A stretch of DNA of 64,000 nt from Bacteroidota bacterium. GTDB lineage: Bacteria; Bacteroidota; Bacteroidia; CAILMK01; JACPUW01. Position 1 is the first letter of the stretch, and every line of letters begins with the position of its first letter. Shown piece after piece: positions 25,040 to 33,542 of this stretch. The position numbers were made by a program, and so were the translations under genes. The stretch is from the NCBI GenBank assembly GCA_016192035.1, contig JACPUW010000044.1, forward strand, positions 1 to 64,000, read 5' to 3'. Under the pieces are notes generated by a model. It saw only the letters and a program-made list of their open reading frames with translations, made no database searches and was not told the DNA's origin.

Positions 25040-25765
25040 CTACATGCTTAGGCTGTGTATGAGCTCGGGTAAGGCACTGGCATAGAACCCAACCGAAAAA
25101 CGATTGGCAAATGATTCGATAAGCACAGGATACACTTCTTGGGGGCTAAGTGTCTTACCCAATTCTGCCGACATAGAGGTAATCCCTTTATCATTGATGC
25201 CACAAGGTACTATATAGCGGTAATAACTTAAGTCGGTTGAAACGTTTAGGGCAAATCCGTGTATGGACACCCAGCGCGACAGTTTTACGCCAATGGCGCA
25301 TATCTTCTTGTCTTCTTCTTGGTTATTGCCCTTTATCCATACGCCCGTTAGCCCGTTTATGCGCTGGCTATCTATGCCAAAATACCTTAGGGTGTCCATG
25401 ATGGCATCTTCCATATTTTCTATAAACCAAGCGGCACTGGGTTTATGCCGCTCCAGGTCCAATATGGGGTAGCCAGTAATTTGGCCAGGGCCGTGGTAGG
25501 TTATGTCGCCACCCCGGTTTATATGCCAGTAATCTATCCCTTTAGCCATTAAATCATCATGGTTAAGAAGTAGGTTGGCTATATTGCCTGACTTGCCAAG
25601 GGTAAAAACTGGACAGTGTTCGCCGAGCAGGAAAGCCTGTACGGTAGGGGGCTGCTGGTCTGGCATTTGTTTTTTCAGGGCCAGGTTGTGGGCCAGCACT
25701 TGCTCCTGCAGGTCCCAAATGGGTTTGTAGCGTGACCCGGAGAAGATTATATACGGTATTTGCAT
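25040..25765 (-). CDS. lipB: Octanoyltransferase (lipoate synthesis)
   Basis: Moves octanoyl from acyl carrier protein to lipoyl domains, first step of lipoate assembly for pyruvate dehydrogenase and the glycine cleavage system, both represented in this window. 241 aa from ATG 25765; an upstream in-frame ATG gives 11 extra residues with no family similarity. Signature RGGDITYHGPGQITGYPIL and the region with the catalytic Cys/Lys (KKICAIGVKLSRWVSIHGFA ... PCGI) are intact. A CACCTTTG at 25786-25793 with TTG 17 bp further up could be its promoter. Confidence 0.95.
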   Translation of the reverse strand: MQIPYIIFSGSRYKPIWDLQEQVLAHNLALKKQMPDQQPPTVQAFLLGEHCPVFTLGKSGNIANLLLNHDDLMAKGIDYWHINRGGDITYHGPGQITGYPILDLERHKPSAAWFIENMEDAIMDTLRYFGIDSQRINGLTGVWIKGNNQEEDKKICAIGVKLSRWVSIHGFALNVSTDLSYYRYIVPCGINDKGITSMSAELGKTLSPQEVYPVLIESFANRFSVGFYASALPELIHSLSM

Positions 25766-25840
25766 GGCAGGATTAGGATATTCGGCAAAGGTGACCAAAA
25801 AAAACTGCGCAATTCTTGGCCAGGGTATGGGAATCCCGCT

Positions 25841-25848
25841 ATATTTGC
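25841..25848 (+). promoter_or_regulatory. -7 box (TATATTTG) of tRNA-Asp
   Basis: Exact TAnnTTTG match 21 bp before the tRNA 5' end. A TTG lies 21 bp further up (25817-25819), slightly beyond the usual spacing. Confidence 0.5.
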
Positions 25849-25869
25849 GCCTCCTTTTTAGAAAGGTAC

Positions 25870-25946
25870 GGTTTGGTAGTTCAGTTGGTTAGAATGCCTG
25901 CCTGTCACGCAGGAGGTCGCGGGTTCGAGTCCCGTCCAGACCGCCA
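25870..25946 (+). tRNA. tRNA-Asp (anticodon GTC)
   Basis: Cloverleaf seen directly. Acceptor GGTTTGG pairs with CCAGACC (one G-T pair), the D-arm has AGTTCAGTTGGTTAGA, and the anticodon loop in CCTGCCTGTCACGCAGG reads GTC. The T-arm is CGGGTTCGAGTCCCG, the discriminator is G and CCA is encoded. A strong terminator follows 4 bp later. Confidence 0.97.
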
Positions 25947-25950
25947 AGAT

Positions 25951-25989
25951 AAAAACCCTGTAAGTTAATTGCTTACAGGGTTTTTTTTT
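25951..25989 (+). terminator. Rho-independent terminator of tRNA-Asp
   Basis: AAAAACCCTGTAAG and CTTACAGGGTTTTT form a 14-bp stem around TTAATTG, ending in nine T. The stretch 25990-26143 after it holds nothing I can recognise. Confidence 0.9.
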
Positions 25990-26143
25990 GCATGGCACAG
26001 GGCAACCAACCTGGTGGTGCCAGCCCAGTGAATGGGTATGTAACCGGCAAACACGGGCCAAGCACAAGGGTGTTTATGGTGTGGTGGATCAAGTGGGCCC
26101 GGCCTGCCCGCCATCCGTGGTCAAACAAGCGGCCCATAAATGC

Positions 26144-26178
26144 AAAAAGCCCCAACCAATAGAATGGTAAGGGCTTTG
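26144..26178 (-). terminator. Rho-independent terminator of tRNA-Asn
   Basis: Read on the minus strand, AAAGCCCTTACC and GGTTGGGGCTTT pair over 12 positions with one mismatch and one G-T, loop ATTCTATT, then TTTTT less one. It begins just 5 bp after the tRNA CCA end. Confidence 0.8.
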
Positions 26179-26182
26179 GAAT

Positions 26183-26257
26183 TGGCTCCCCGGATAGGAT
26201 TTGAACCTATGACCAATGGATTAACAGTCCACTGCTCTACCGCTGAGCTACCGAGGA
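26183..26257 (-). tRNA. tRNA-Asn (anticodon GTT)
   Basis: On the minus strand the acceptor TCCTCGG pairs with CCGGGGA. The D-arm is AGCTCAGCGGTAGAGC, the anticodon stem-loop GTGGACTGTTAATCCAT reads GTT, and the T-arm is ATAGGTTCAAATCCTAT. Discriminator G and CCA are encoded. It converges on tRNA-Asp, each with its own terminator. Confidence 0.97.
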
Positions 26258-26284
26258 ATGGTAACGTTTTTGGAAACGAGGGCG

Positions 26285-26292
26285 CAAAAATA
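26285..26292 (-). promoter_or_regulatory. -7 box (TATTTTTG) of tRNA-Asn
   Basis: Exact TAnnTTTG match on the minus strand, 27 bp before the tRNA 5' end. Confidence 0.5.
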
Positions 26293-26400
26293 CACCTTTT
26301 CCGGTATTGGGTTATACCTGCGCACACTTTTTCTCTGCCCACCCGTCCATCCATTGGGTCAGGCGCATCTTTGCCCCTTCATATCTGATAATTATTGACC

Positions 26401-27324
26401 ATGTCCTTGCTTTGTGTAGGCTCCGTAGCTTTTGATGCCATTGAAACCCCATTTGGCCATACCGAACGTATAGTGGGTGGCGCTGGCTCATATATTTCAT
26501 TGGCGGCCAGTTATTTTACTCAAGAAGTGCAACTTGTTTCGGTGGTGGGCGATGACTTTCCAACCACCTTTATCGAACTGCTCAATTCAAAGGGGGTGGA
26601 CACCCAAGGGCTACAAGTAATACAGGGCCAGAAGAGTTTTTTTTGGAAAGGCCGGTACCACAACGACCTTAACACCCGCGACACCCTGGTTACCGAACTC
26701 AATGTGCTGGCCGATTTTGACCCACGGCTTCCGGCCAGCTACCAAAGGCCAGATTTCCTTATGCTTGGCAACCTTGCCCCCGCCGTGCAGATGAAGGTGA
26801 TTCGCCAAATACCCGTAAGGCCCAGGTTGGTGGCACTGGACACCATGAATTTCTGGATGGACACCGCCATGGAGGAGCTTAATGAGGTGATAGCCAAAGT
26901 GGATGTGCTCATGATCAACGATGAAGAAGCGCGGCAGTTTACCCGGCAGCACTCCCTGGTAAAGGCAGCCAGGACCATACTGGCCCAAGGGCTGCGCTAT
27001 CTGGTAATCAAAAAAGGGGAGCACGGTGCCCTGCTCTTCCATGGAAATGAAGTGTTTTTTGCCCCGGCACTGCCACTGGAAGACGTGTTTGACCCCACTG
27101 GCGCCGGCGACAGCTTTGCCGGTGGTTTCATGGGGTACCTGGCCAGTACCCGCGACATAGGATTTAACAACCTGAAGCGCGCCGTCATTTACGGTTCGGC
27201 CATGGCCTCCTTTTGCGTGGAGCGCTTTGGTACAGAGCGCCTGGCCCATATAGCCCGCCAGGAACTTGACCTTAGGATTAGGGCTTTTGTGGAATTGGTG
27301 TCGTTTGATATAGCCTTGGTTTGA
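26401..27324 (+). CDS. PfkB-family sugar/nucleoside kinase
   Basis: 307 aa ribokinase-fold kinase. The anion-hole and catalytic Asp motif DPTGAGDSFAGGFMGYL is complete and the N-terminal G-G-A-G-S-Y motif (IVGGAGSYISLAASY) is present. The substrate cannot be read; the family covers ribose, adenosine, fructose-phosphates and others, and relatives in Bacteroidota are often annotated as sugar kinase only. ATG 26401 was preferred over an in-frame TTG two codons before. The TGA overlaps the next gene's ATG as TGATG, so the MscS channel is coupled to it. Confidence 0.88.
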   Translation: MSLLCVGSVAFDAIETPFGHTERIVGGAGSYISLAASYFTQEVQLVSVVGDDFPTTFIELLNSKGVDTQGLQVIQGQKSFFWKGRYHNDLNTRDTLVTELNVLADFDPRLPASYQRPDFLMLGNLAPAVQMKVIRQIPVRPRLVALDTMNFWMDTAMEELNEVIAKVDVLMINDEEARQFTRQHSLVKAARTILAQGLRYLVIKKGEHGALLFHGNEVFFAPALPLEDVFDPTGAGDSFAGGFMGYLASTRDIGFNNLKRAVIYGSAMASFCVERFGTERLAHIARQELDLRIRAFVELVSFDIALV

Positions 27325-28934
27325 TGCTAAAGGCACTCATATCCTTTTTGTTATTTGGCCTAGCCATGCCGCCCCTCCTGGCGCAAACGGCTGACCTTAG
27401 CACGCCCCGCAAATCGGTGTACAACCATTTGTGGTATTTGCAGAAAGAACAGTACCTGCCCCAGTTGGCCGCTAAATCGATGGGTAAGGTGCCCATTGCC
27501 TTGCCAAAGGCCGAAAGGCTTGCCATTCAGCTCAAGCAGGTGTATGATGGTATGGGGCTCTACATTGACCTAGATCAAGTGCCCGACAGGGTCGATTTTA
27601 CTGATTCAGCCACAAGGCAGCATAAGGTGGTGCCTCATGCAGGATTGCCCCAGGTGTTCCTGGTCAAAGTAGGCCATGAATGGGTATATGCCCCAGAGTG
27701 CCTTGTGCTTATACCCTCTCTACATGAAAAGGTGTATCCCTGGGGCCTGCACGGTGCCATGAACTTGGTGCCGGCCGCCTGGCGCATGGATTTTTGGGGA
27801 CTCCATACGGGTCAGTACCTGGGCCTGCTTTTTATTGTCCTGGCTTCTCTCCTCATCCACCGATTGCTATTGGCACTGTTGCGCCGTGTTATTATTATTA
27901 TACTCAAGAGGATAGAAAAGACCTACGTAGCCAGCAACGTGCTGCGCACCGTGGCCAAGCCCCTGAGCTGGCTCATCATTACCCAATTTATCATCCTGGT
28001 GGTACCCGCGCTCATGCTCCCCATAGGCATGTCAAAATGGGTATTGCTCGTGCTGAAGTCATTGGCGCCCTTGTTTGCCACGGTGGTGTTTTACAACCTG
28101 GTGGCTGTAATGGCGGAGTTTTTTAAGCAGAGGGCCAAGCGTACCGAGGGAACGCTTGATGACCAATTGGTGCCACTGGTTTCCAAGGTGGCCAGGCTGG
28201 TGGTAATACTGGTTGGGGCGGGATATATCCTTTGGGGCATGGGGGTAGATGTGAGGCCCTATGTGCTAGGCATTTCCTTTGGTGGCATAGCCCTGGCACT
28301 GGCAGCCCAAGACACGGTGAAAAACCTTTTTGGCAGCGCGGTCATATTTCTCGATCGCCCCTTTCAGATAGGTGACTGGATAAATTACAATGGGGTGGAC
28401 GGCACCGTGGAAGAGGTGGGCCTACGCTCTACCCGCCTGCGCACCTTTTACCATTCGGTGGTTGCCATACCCAACGGAAAACTGGCCGATACCCACGTGG
28501 ACAACTATGGGCTGCGGGTATATAGGCGGTTTAAGACCAACCTGAGCATTACCTACGACACGCCCACCGAACGCATTGAGTTGTTTGTAGATGGCTTGCG
28601 CCAATTGGTTTTGTCACACCCGCACACGCGCAAGGACTACTATGAGGTACACCTAAACGATTTGGGGCCGGCATCCATTGACGTGCTATTCTACATTTTC
28701 TTCGTTTCGGCTAACTGGACCGACGAACTAAAGGCCCGGCACGAAATACTCATGGGAATACTCAACCTGGCCCGCGCGCTGGGTGTCCGTTTTGCCTTCC
28801 CTACCCAAACCCTACATATAGAAGAAATGCCTGGCCAAGCCCCCCTAACGCCGGCCAACGATCGGAATATCGATGAGTTAAAACATGCCCGGGAGGCATT
28901 TATTGCCATGTGGAAGTCCAAGCTGGCCAATTAG
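27324..28934 (+). CDS. Mechanosensitive ion channel, MscS family, with extra periplasmic N-terminus
   Basis: 536 aa. An N-terminal signal-like segment (LISFLLFGLAMPPLLAQ) precedes about 140 periplasmic residues. Membrane helices follow near residues 170-190, 215-240 and 250-275, then the MscS pore helix region with VDVRPYVLGISFGGIALALAAQDTVKNLFGS and the beta domain start FLDRPFQIGDWI. The C-terminal alpha/beta vestibule is complete. It should release solutes on osmotic downshock. The extra periplasmic domain is longer than in E. coli MscS and resembles the mid-size MscS-like class. ATG 27324 sits in the TGATG overlap with the kinase. Confidence 0.92.
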   Translation: MLKALISFLLFGLAMPPLLAQTADLSTPRKSVYNHLWYLQKEQYLPQLAAKSMGKVPIALPKAERLAIQLKQVYDGMGLYIDLDQVPDRVDFTDSATRQHKVVPHAGLPQVFLVKVGHEWVYAPECLVLIPSLHEKVYPWGLHGAMNLVPAAWRMDFWGLHTGQYLGLLFIVLASLLIHRLLLALLRRVIIIILKRIEKTYVASNVLRTVAKPLSWLIITQFIILVVPALMLPIGMSKWVLLVLKSLAPLFATVVFYNLVAVMAEFFKQRAKRTEGTLDDQLVPLVSKVARLVVILVGAGYILWGMGVDVRPYVLGISFGGIALALAAQDTVKNLFGSAVIFLDRPFQIGDWINYNGVDGTVEEVGLRSTRLRTFYHSVVAIPNGKLADTHVDNYGLRVYRRFKTNLSITYDTPTERIELFVDGLRQLVLSHPHTRKDYYEVHLNDLGPASIDVLFYIFFVSANWTDELKARHEILMGILNLARALGVRFAFPTQTLHIEEMPGQAPLTPANDRNIDELKHAREAFIAMWKSKLAN

Positions 28935-29025
28935 CCCAAAGGGAATTCAATGGCGCCATCCATTTGGGTTGAAAAGATAACCTGGTTTTTTTTGTGGCAA
29001 GCATTCCCTATGTGGGATATTATTC

Positions 29026-29033
29026 TATTTTTG
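29026..29033 (+). promoter_or_regulatory. Probable -7 box (TATTTTTG) of the NtrC-type regulator
   Basis: Exact TAnnTTTG match 32 bp before the ATG at 29066, in the 131-bp gap after the MscS gene. No good -33 element is visible. Confidence 0.45.
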
Positions 29034-29065
29034 TGCGGCCTGTCTAGGCTTAACGTTCGCTGAGC

Positions 29066-30427
29066 ATGAGTAAGAACAATGTAAGGATCTTTGTGGTGGA
29101 GGATGATCCTTCCTACCGCAGGATGATTGAGTATGTACTTCAATTGAATCCTGATTTTGAAGTGGTTACATTTGAAAACGGTCGGTCTTGCATGGATAAG
29201 CTCCACCTAAGGCCTGATATAGTAACCCTTGATTACTCCCTGCCCGACTCTACGGGCGCCGATGTGCTCAAGCGAATTGTCAATACGGACCCATCCATCA
29301 AAGTGCTCATCCTTTCTGGTCAAACCGACGTGAAAACTGCCGTAGGGCTGCTCCGCCAAGGTGCCTACGACTATATTACCAAGGATGAGGAAACAAAGGA
29401 CAAACTCATCAATACCATTCACCACATTCTACAGAACAAGGAACTGTCAAATGAGGTGAGCAGGCTAAAGGAGGAATTGGGCAAGAAATATGAGTTTCAA
29501 AACGTGATCATAGGCAAGAGTGGGCCTATGGAAAAAGTGTTTAAGCTCATGGAAAAGGCCGTGGCCACTGATATTACCGTATCGGTGTATGGCGAAACAG
29601 GAACAGGTAAGGAGATGGTAGCCAAGGCTATACACTACAATTCAAAACGGGGCAAGGGGCCATTCATTGCGGTAAACGTAGCGGCAATACCGTCTGAGTT
29701 AATTGAAAGCGAACTGTTTGGACATGAAAAGGGGGCTTTTACGGGGGCCAATACCCGGCGAATTGGCAAGTTTGAAGAAGCCAATGGCGGCACCATTTTC
29801 CTGGACGAGATAGGCGAAATGGACACCAACATGCAGGCCAAGATTCTCCGTGTGTTGCAGGAACGAGAATTGGTGAGGGTTGGGGGCAACGCCGTGGTAA
29901 AACTCAATGCCCGCATTATCTGCGCTACCCACCGCGACCTCAAAGGAGAAGTGGAAAAAGGAAAGTTTAGGGAAGACCTATACTACCGCCTTTTGGGTTT
30001 GCCCGTACACTTGCCTCCCCTTAGGGACCGATCAAACGACATCCTAATTCTGGCCAAACATTTTGTGGATGAGTTCTGTAAAGACAACGGCATGGAAAAG
30101 GCCACATTAGAGCAAGGTGCCCAAGCAAAGCTGCTGGAGTACCCCTGGCCCGGCAACGTGCGCGAACTAAAGGCCGTGGTAGAACTCGCTGCCGTTATGT
30201 GCAGCGACAATAGGATAGAGGCCGGTGATGTTTCTTTTCACAATACCGGCAAGTCCACCGATTTTCTCATGGAAGAACTCACCCTGCGCGACTATACCAA
30301 CCGCATCATTGAGCATTTCCTGCATAAGTATGACAACAATGTGGTGCATGTGGCCGAAAAGCTGGATATGGGTAAATCAACTATTTACCGCATGATAAAG
30401 AATGGCGACGTGAAAATGGAAGAATAA
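29066..30427 (+). CDS. Sigma-54-dependent response regulator, NtrC family
   Basis: 453 aa. Receiver domain about 1-120 with the phospho-acceptor Asp in DIVTLDYSLPDSTGAD and the acidic pair EDD at the start. The AAA+ domain spans about 145-380, with Walker A GETGTGKE, the sigma-54 contact loop GAFTGA, Walker B GGTIFLDEIGEMD and the arginine region EDLYYRL. The C-terminal Fis-type helix-turn-helix is VAEKLDMGKSTIYRMIKNG. Every element needed to activate RpoN promoters is intact. No histidine kinase gene is adjacent, so it is an orphan here; no sigma-54 (GG-N10-GC) promoter was recognised next to it. Confidence 0.94.
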   Translation: MSKNNVRIFVVEDDPSYRRMIEYVLQLNPDFEVVTFENGRSCMDKLHLRPDIVTLDYSLPDSTGADVLKRIVNTDPSIKVLILSGQTDVKTAVGLLRQGAYDYITKDEETKDKLINTIHHILQNKELSNEVSRLKEELGKKYEFQNVIIGKSGPMEKVFKLMEKAVATDITVSVYGETGTGKEMVAKAIHYNSKRGKGPFIAVNVAAIPSELIESELFGHEKGAFTGANTRRIGKFEEANGGTIFLDEIGEMDTNMQAKILRVLQERELVRVGGNAVVKLNARIICATHRDLKGEVEKGKFREDLYYRLLGLPVHLPPLRDRSNDILILAKHFVDEFCKDNGMEKATLEQGAQAKLLEYPWPGNVRELKAVVELAAVMCSDNRIEAGDVSFHNTGKSTDFLMEELTLRDYTNRIIEHFLHKYDNNVVHVAEKLDMGKSTIYRMIKNGDVKMEE

Positions 30428-30439
30428 GCCGCCACCCTC

Positions 30440-31003
30440 ATGCGCATAAGCTATAACGCACCGGTTACCCTCTCCTTTGGCCTTGCTGCTGCCACCATTC
30501 ATCTGTTAGATACCATTTTGGCAGGCGCCCTGACCTCTGCATTTTTTGTGGTTTATCCAGATTTTTCTTTTCTCAATCCGCTTGATTATGTGAGGATATG
30601 GGGCCATGTGCTGGGCCATGCCAACTGGGAACACCTCCTTGCCAATTTCACCTTTATCCTGCTCTTGGGCCCCATACTGGAGGAGAAATACGGTTCAAAG
30701 CTCTTGCTTTGGCTCATGGTGGCTACTGCCCTTATCACGGGCCTGCTCAACGTACTTTTTTTTACCACCGCCCTGCTCGGTGCCAGCGGTGTGGTCTATC
30801 TTTTCATCGTGCTTGCTTCCATCACCAACATCCGCCAGGGCGAAATACCCCTTACCTTGGTTTTGGTGGCCGCCCTTTTTCTTGGCAAGGAGGTCTTGGG
30901 CAGTTTTGCCGCTGACAACGTTTCTCAGTTTGCCCACATTTTGGGTGGGGCGGTGGGCGGTGCCTTTGGTTTGCTCATGGTGGGCAAAAAATCAGCATCC
31001 TAA
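30440..31003 (+). CDS. Rhomboid-family intramembrane serine protease
   Basis: 187 aa with about six membrane helices. The catalytic Ser is in LLGASGVVYL (G-x-S-G) and the His in FAHILGGAVGGAFG, the dyad of active rhomboids. HANWEHLLANFTF supplies the family's H-x-x-x-N region on helix 2. It should cleave membrane-protein substrates within the bilayer; targets are unknown. It begins 12 bp after the regulator gene and abuts the phosphoesterase, so the three probably form one transcript. Confidence 0.88.
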   Translation: MRISYNAPVTLSFGLAAATIHLLDTILAGALTSAFFVVYPDFSFLNPLDYVRIWGHVLGHANWEHLLANFTFILLLGPILEEKYGSKLLLWLMVATALITGLLNVLFFTTALLGASGVVYLFIVLASITNIRQGEIPLTLVLVAALFLGKEVLGSFAADNVSQFAHILGGAVGGAFGLLMVGKKSAS

Positions 31004-31783
31004 ATGGCCAAGTCATTTAATCTACAGTATGCCAGCGATCTACACCTGGAGTTTCCAAAAAATGCGGCTTACATTAGGGAGAAACCCATACTGCCTGTAG
31101 CCGAAACGCTCATTTTGGCCGGTGATATAGTGCCATTTGCAGAAATGGAAAAACACCGGAATTTCTTTTCTTATCTATCTGACCATTTCAAGGAGGTGTA
31201 TTGGATCCCAGGGAACCACGAATATTACCACAGTGACTTTAGCCTGAGGCAAGGCCATTTTTTTGAGAAGGTGCGGAGCAATGTGTACCTGCTGAATAAT
31301 GCCGAAGTGGAAGTGCCTGGCGCCCGTCTATTGTTTACTACCCTTTGGTCGCCAATTAGCCCTGGCTACCAGTGGCATATAGAGCGGCAAGTGGCCGATT
31401 ATACCCATATACGCTACTTTAGGCACCGGCTATCGGCAGAGGTGGTCAATGCGGCACATCAAGAAGCCATCAAGTTCCTGCATTCCCGGCTGTCAGCCCC
31501 GCATCCGCTTGCTACCGTGGTGATAAGCCATCACGTGCCTACCTTGATGCACTACCCCGAAAAATACCGCAACAGTATTATCAATGAAGCGTTTGCGGTG
31601 GAACTGGCCGATTTAATTATGGACTGGGAACCTTTTGCCTGGATCTATGGCCATCACCACATCAACACGGCACCATATACCCTGGGAAATACCTTTATGC
31701 GCACCAACCAACTGGGCTATGTGCATGTGGCTGAACATGCCGGCTTTAACAATAGCGCCACGCTCAACCAGGAAAACCCATAG
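31004..31783 (+). CDS. Calcineurin-like metallophosphoesterase
   Basis: 259 aa. The five metal-binding blocks are visible in order: YASDLHLEF, LAGDIVPF, WIPGNHEYYH, VISHHVPT and YGHHHIN, which is the complete two-metal phosphoesterase site. Substrate unknown; the small single-domain size fits cytoplasmic phosphoesterases of the YfcE/MPP type. The start codon follows the rhomboid stop directly (TAAATG). The gene ends 23 bp from a convergent DUF1573 gene. Confidence 0.88.
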   Translation: MAKSFNLQYASDLHLEFPKNAAYIREKPILPVAETLILAGDIVPFAEMEKHRNFFSYLSDHFKEVYWIPGNHEYYHSDFSLRQGHFFEKVRSNVYLLNNAEVEVPGARLLFTTLWSPISPGYQWHIERQVADYTHIRYFRHRLSAEVVNAAHQEAIKFLHSRLSAPHPLATVVISHHVPTLMHYPEKYRNSIINEAFAVELADLIMDWEPFAWIYGHHHINTAPYTLGNTFMRTNQLGYVHVAEHAGFNNSATLNQENP

Positions 31784-31806
31784 CCTGTCAATTGGCCAAG
31801 GAAGGC

Positions 31807-32226
31807 CTATTTGTTAATTTTTATTTCCGTGCCCTCCTCCTCAATCAACACCCGTGATGTTTTTTCCACCACACCTTTGAGCGTAAGGGTATAAGTAGTT
31901 GATGAGACATTGGTATAAACGGAAATGGACTTGCTAAATGCCCCATCGGAGGCAGCATTATACTCGGCCGTAATGGTGCCTTTTTGTCCAGGCATTATGG
32001 GCTGCTGTGGCCATTTAGGGGTAGTGCATCCGCATGAAGCTTTCACGTCTGTCAATATGAGCGGGGCATCCCCGTCATTGGTAAAAATAAATTCACATTG
32101 CACCGGGTCGCCCTGCGGTATAGTGCCAAAATCGTGGAGCGTTTTATCAAACCGAATGGATGGTGCTGGCGCGGCAAAGGCATAGAGCACCATGCTTACC
32201 GCTAAGATAGACAATGTTTTAATCAT
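31807..32226 (-). CDS. DUF1573 protein, second of two
   Basis: 139 aa with a signal peptide (KTLSILAVSMVLYAFAAPAP). The single DUF1573 domain shows FDKTLHDFGTIPQGDPVQCEF, FTNDGDAPLILTDVKASCGCT (the conserved Cys-Gly-Cys) and PIMPGQKGTITAEYNA, an Ig-like fold of exported Bacteroidota proteins. Function unknown. It lies 9 bp after its paralogue and ends in a short basic tail EIKINK. The pair is described under findings. Confidence 0.86.
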   Translation of the reverse strand: MIKTLSILAVSMVLYAFAAPAPSIRFDKTLHDFGTIPQGDPVQCEFIFTNDGDAPLILTDVKASCGCTTPKWPQQPIMPGQKGTITAEYNAASDGAFSKSISVYTNVSSTTYTLTLKGVVEKTSRVLIEEEGTEIKINK

Positions 32227-32235
32227 GGTTTTTGG

Positions 32236-32685
32236 TTATTTCGTGATCCGGACCGGAGATCCTGGTTTTTCGCCCCCATTGTTGAATGCATCTGCTGCCA
32301 CGTCGCCTTTTATAAACAGGATAACCTTCTTTTCTTCCCCTGTCGCTTCTTTGATATTGGTGGTCACGGTTACCGATTTATGAAAAGTGCCAGGGCTAGC
32401 GGCGTTATATACGGCCTTAATCTTATTGGTTTGGCCGGGTTGCACGGGTTCCGTGGGGTAAAATGGGGTGGTACATCCGCATGATGCCTTCACGCTGGTG
32501 AGCACCAAGGGGGCATCGCCGGTATTGGTAAATTCAAATTCATACGATACAGGTTTGCCCTGCGGAATCTTGCCAAAATCATGGGTGGTTTTGGTAAATG
32601 TGATTTGAGGCCCAAGGGCTACATAGGCTGCCATGGCCAATGTTAAACTGGTCAATATGCCCAGGGTCAATGCGGATCTTCTCAT
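32236..32685 (-). CDS. DUF1573 protein, first of two
   Basis: 149 aa from ATG 32685; a frame upstream gives 10 extra residues before the signal peptide (RRSALTLGILTSLTLAMAAY) and was not used. Domain marks: FTKTTHDFGKIPQGKPVSYEFEF, LTSVKASCGCTTPFYP, VQPGQTNKIKAVYNAASPG. The C-terminal ITK and the overall layout match the following gene, from which it arose by tandem duplication. Exported, probably periplasmic or surface; role unknown. Confidence 0.86.
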   Translation of the reverse strand: MRRSALTLGILTSLTLAMAAYVALGPQITFTKTTHDFGKIPQGKPVSYEFEFTNTGDAPLVLTSVKASCGCTTPFYPTEPVQPGQTNKIKAVYNAASPGTFHKSVTVTTNIKEATGEEKKVILFIKGDVAADAFNNGGEKPGSPVRITK

Positions 32686-32766
32686 GGTTGGGTTTATTAT
32701 GGCCCAAAAATACATTCACTTACATATTGCGTTGCTGAGCCAGAGGGGCTTAACAGTGCATTAACG

Positions 32767-33486
32767 CTATGCCCTGCCGCCCACCACCACCACGCATTCC
32801 CCACGGGGGCTTGTTTTGTTAAAATGCTCAATGAGTTGGGAGAGGTTGGCATTCAGGGTTTCCTCATATATTTTGGTCAACTCCCGGCTCACCGATGCCG
32901 GACGGTCGCCCCAGTGTAGGTGCATTTGCTCCAAGGTGCGCAGCAAGCGGTAGGGCGATTCATAGAATATCATGGTGCGGTACTCTACTGACAATCTTTC
33001 AAGTGCCGTATTTCGCCCTTTTTTTGCCGGCAAGAAACCTTCAAATACAAAATGGTGAATGGGCAATCCTGATTTGATTAGGGCCGGTACAAACGCAGTG
33101 GCACCAGGAAGCACTTCATAGCCTATACCTGCCTGGGCGCATTGACGGGCCAACATAAAGCCCGGATCTGAAATGCCAGGGGTGCCGGCATCGCTCACTA
33201 GGGCATAGCGTTGTCCATCAGACAGTTTGTCTATTATCTCTTTGCCCACTTGGTGTTCGTTGTGCATGTGGAAGGCGCGCATGGGCGTGCCTATGCCGTA
33301 ATAATCAAGCAGCCTGCGGGTATGGCGGGTATCTTCGGCTAGAATGGCATCCACCCGGCCCAGCACCTCCAGGGCGCGTAGGCTTATGTCGCCCAGGTTG
33401 CCTATAGGGGTAGGCACCAAATACAAGAACTTATCCAAACCATTTGGATAACAAGGGTATATGTTTGATATGGGTGTTGAAAGCAT
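32767..33486 (-). CDS. rsmI: 16S rRNA (cytidine1402-2'-O)-methyltransferase
   Basis: Adds the 2'-O-methyl group to C1402 in the ribosomal P site, using SAM. Family blocks: LYLVPTPIGNLGDISLRALE, AEDTRHTRRLLDYYGI, LVSDAGTPGISDPG, and VFEGFLPAKKGRN with FYESPYRL. Length 239 aa from ATG 33486. A TTG at 33438 would give the more typical N-terminus MDKFLYLVPTPIG (223 aa), and TTG starts are frequent in this genome, so the start is uncertain. A near-consensus -7 box (GACTTTTG) lies just upstream of 33486. Confidence 0.94.
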   Translation of the reverse strand: MLSTPISNIYPCYPNGLDKFLYLVPTPIGNLGDISLRALEVLGRVDAILAEDTRHTRRLLDYYGIGTPMRAFHMHNEHQVGKEIIDKLSDGQRYALVSDAGTPGISDPGFMLARQCAQAGIGYEVLPGATAFVPALIKSGLPIHHFVFEGFLPAKKGRNTALERLSVEYRTMIFYESPYRLLRTLEQMHLHWGDRPASVSRELTKIYEETLNANLSQLIEHFNKTSPRGECVVVVGGRA

Positions 33487-33542
33487 AGGGCAAAAGTCGT
33501 TCCTTGCAAATATGCATGGCCCTGTAATGCTTGACTGTGGGT

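Noticed and set aside
25990-26143. Possible gene between the two tRNAs
   Set aside because: Open frames here are short, without family marks, and overlap the terminators.
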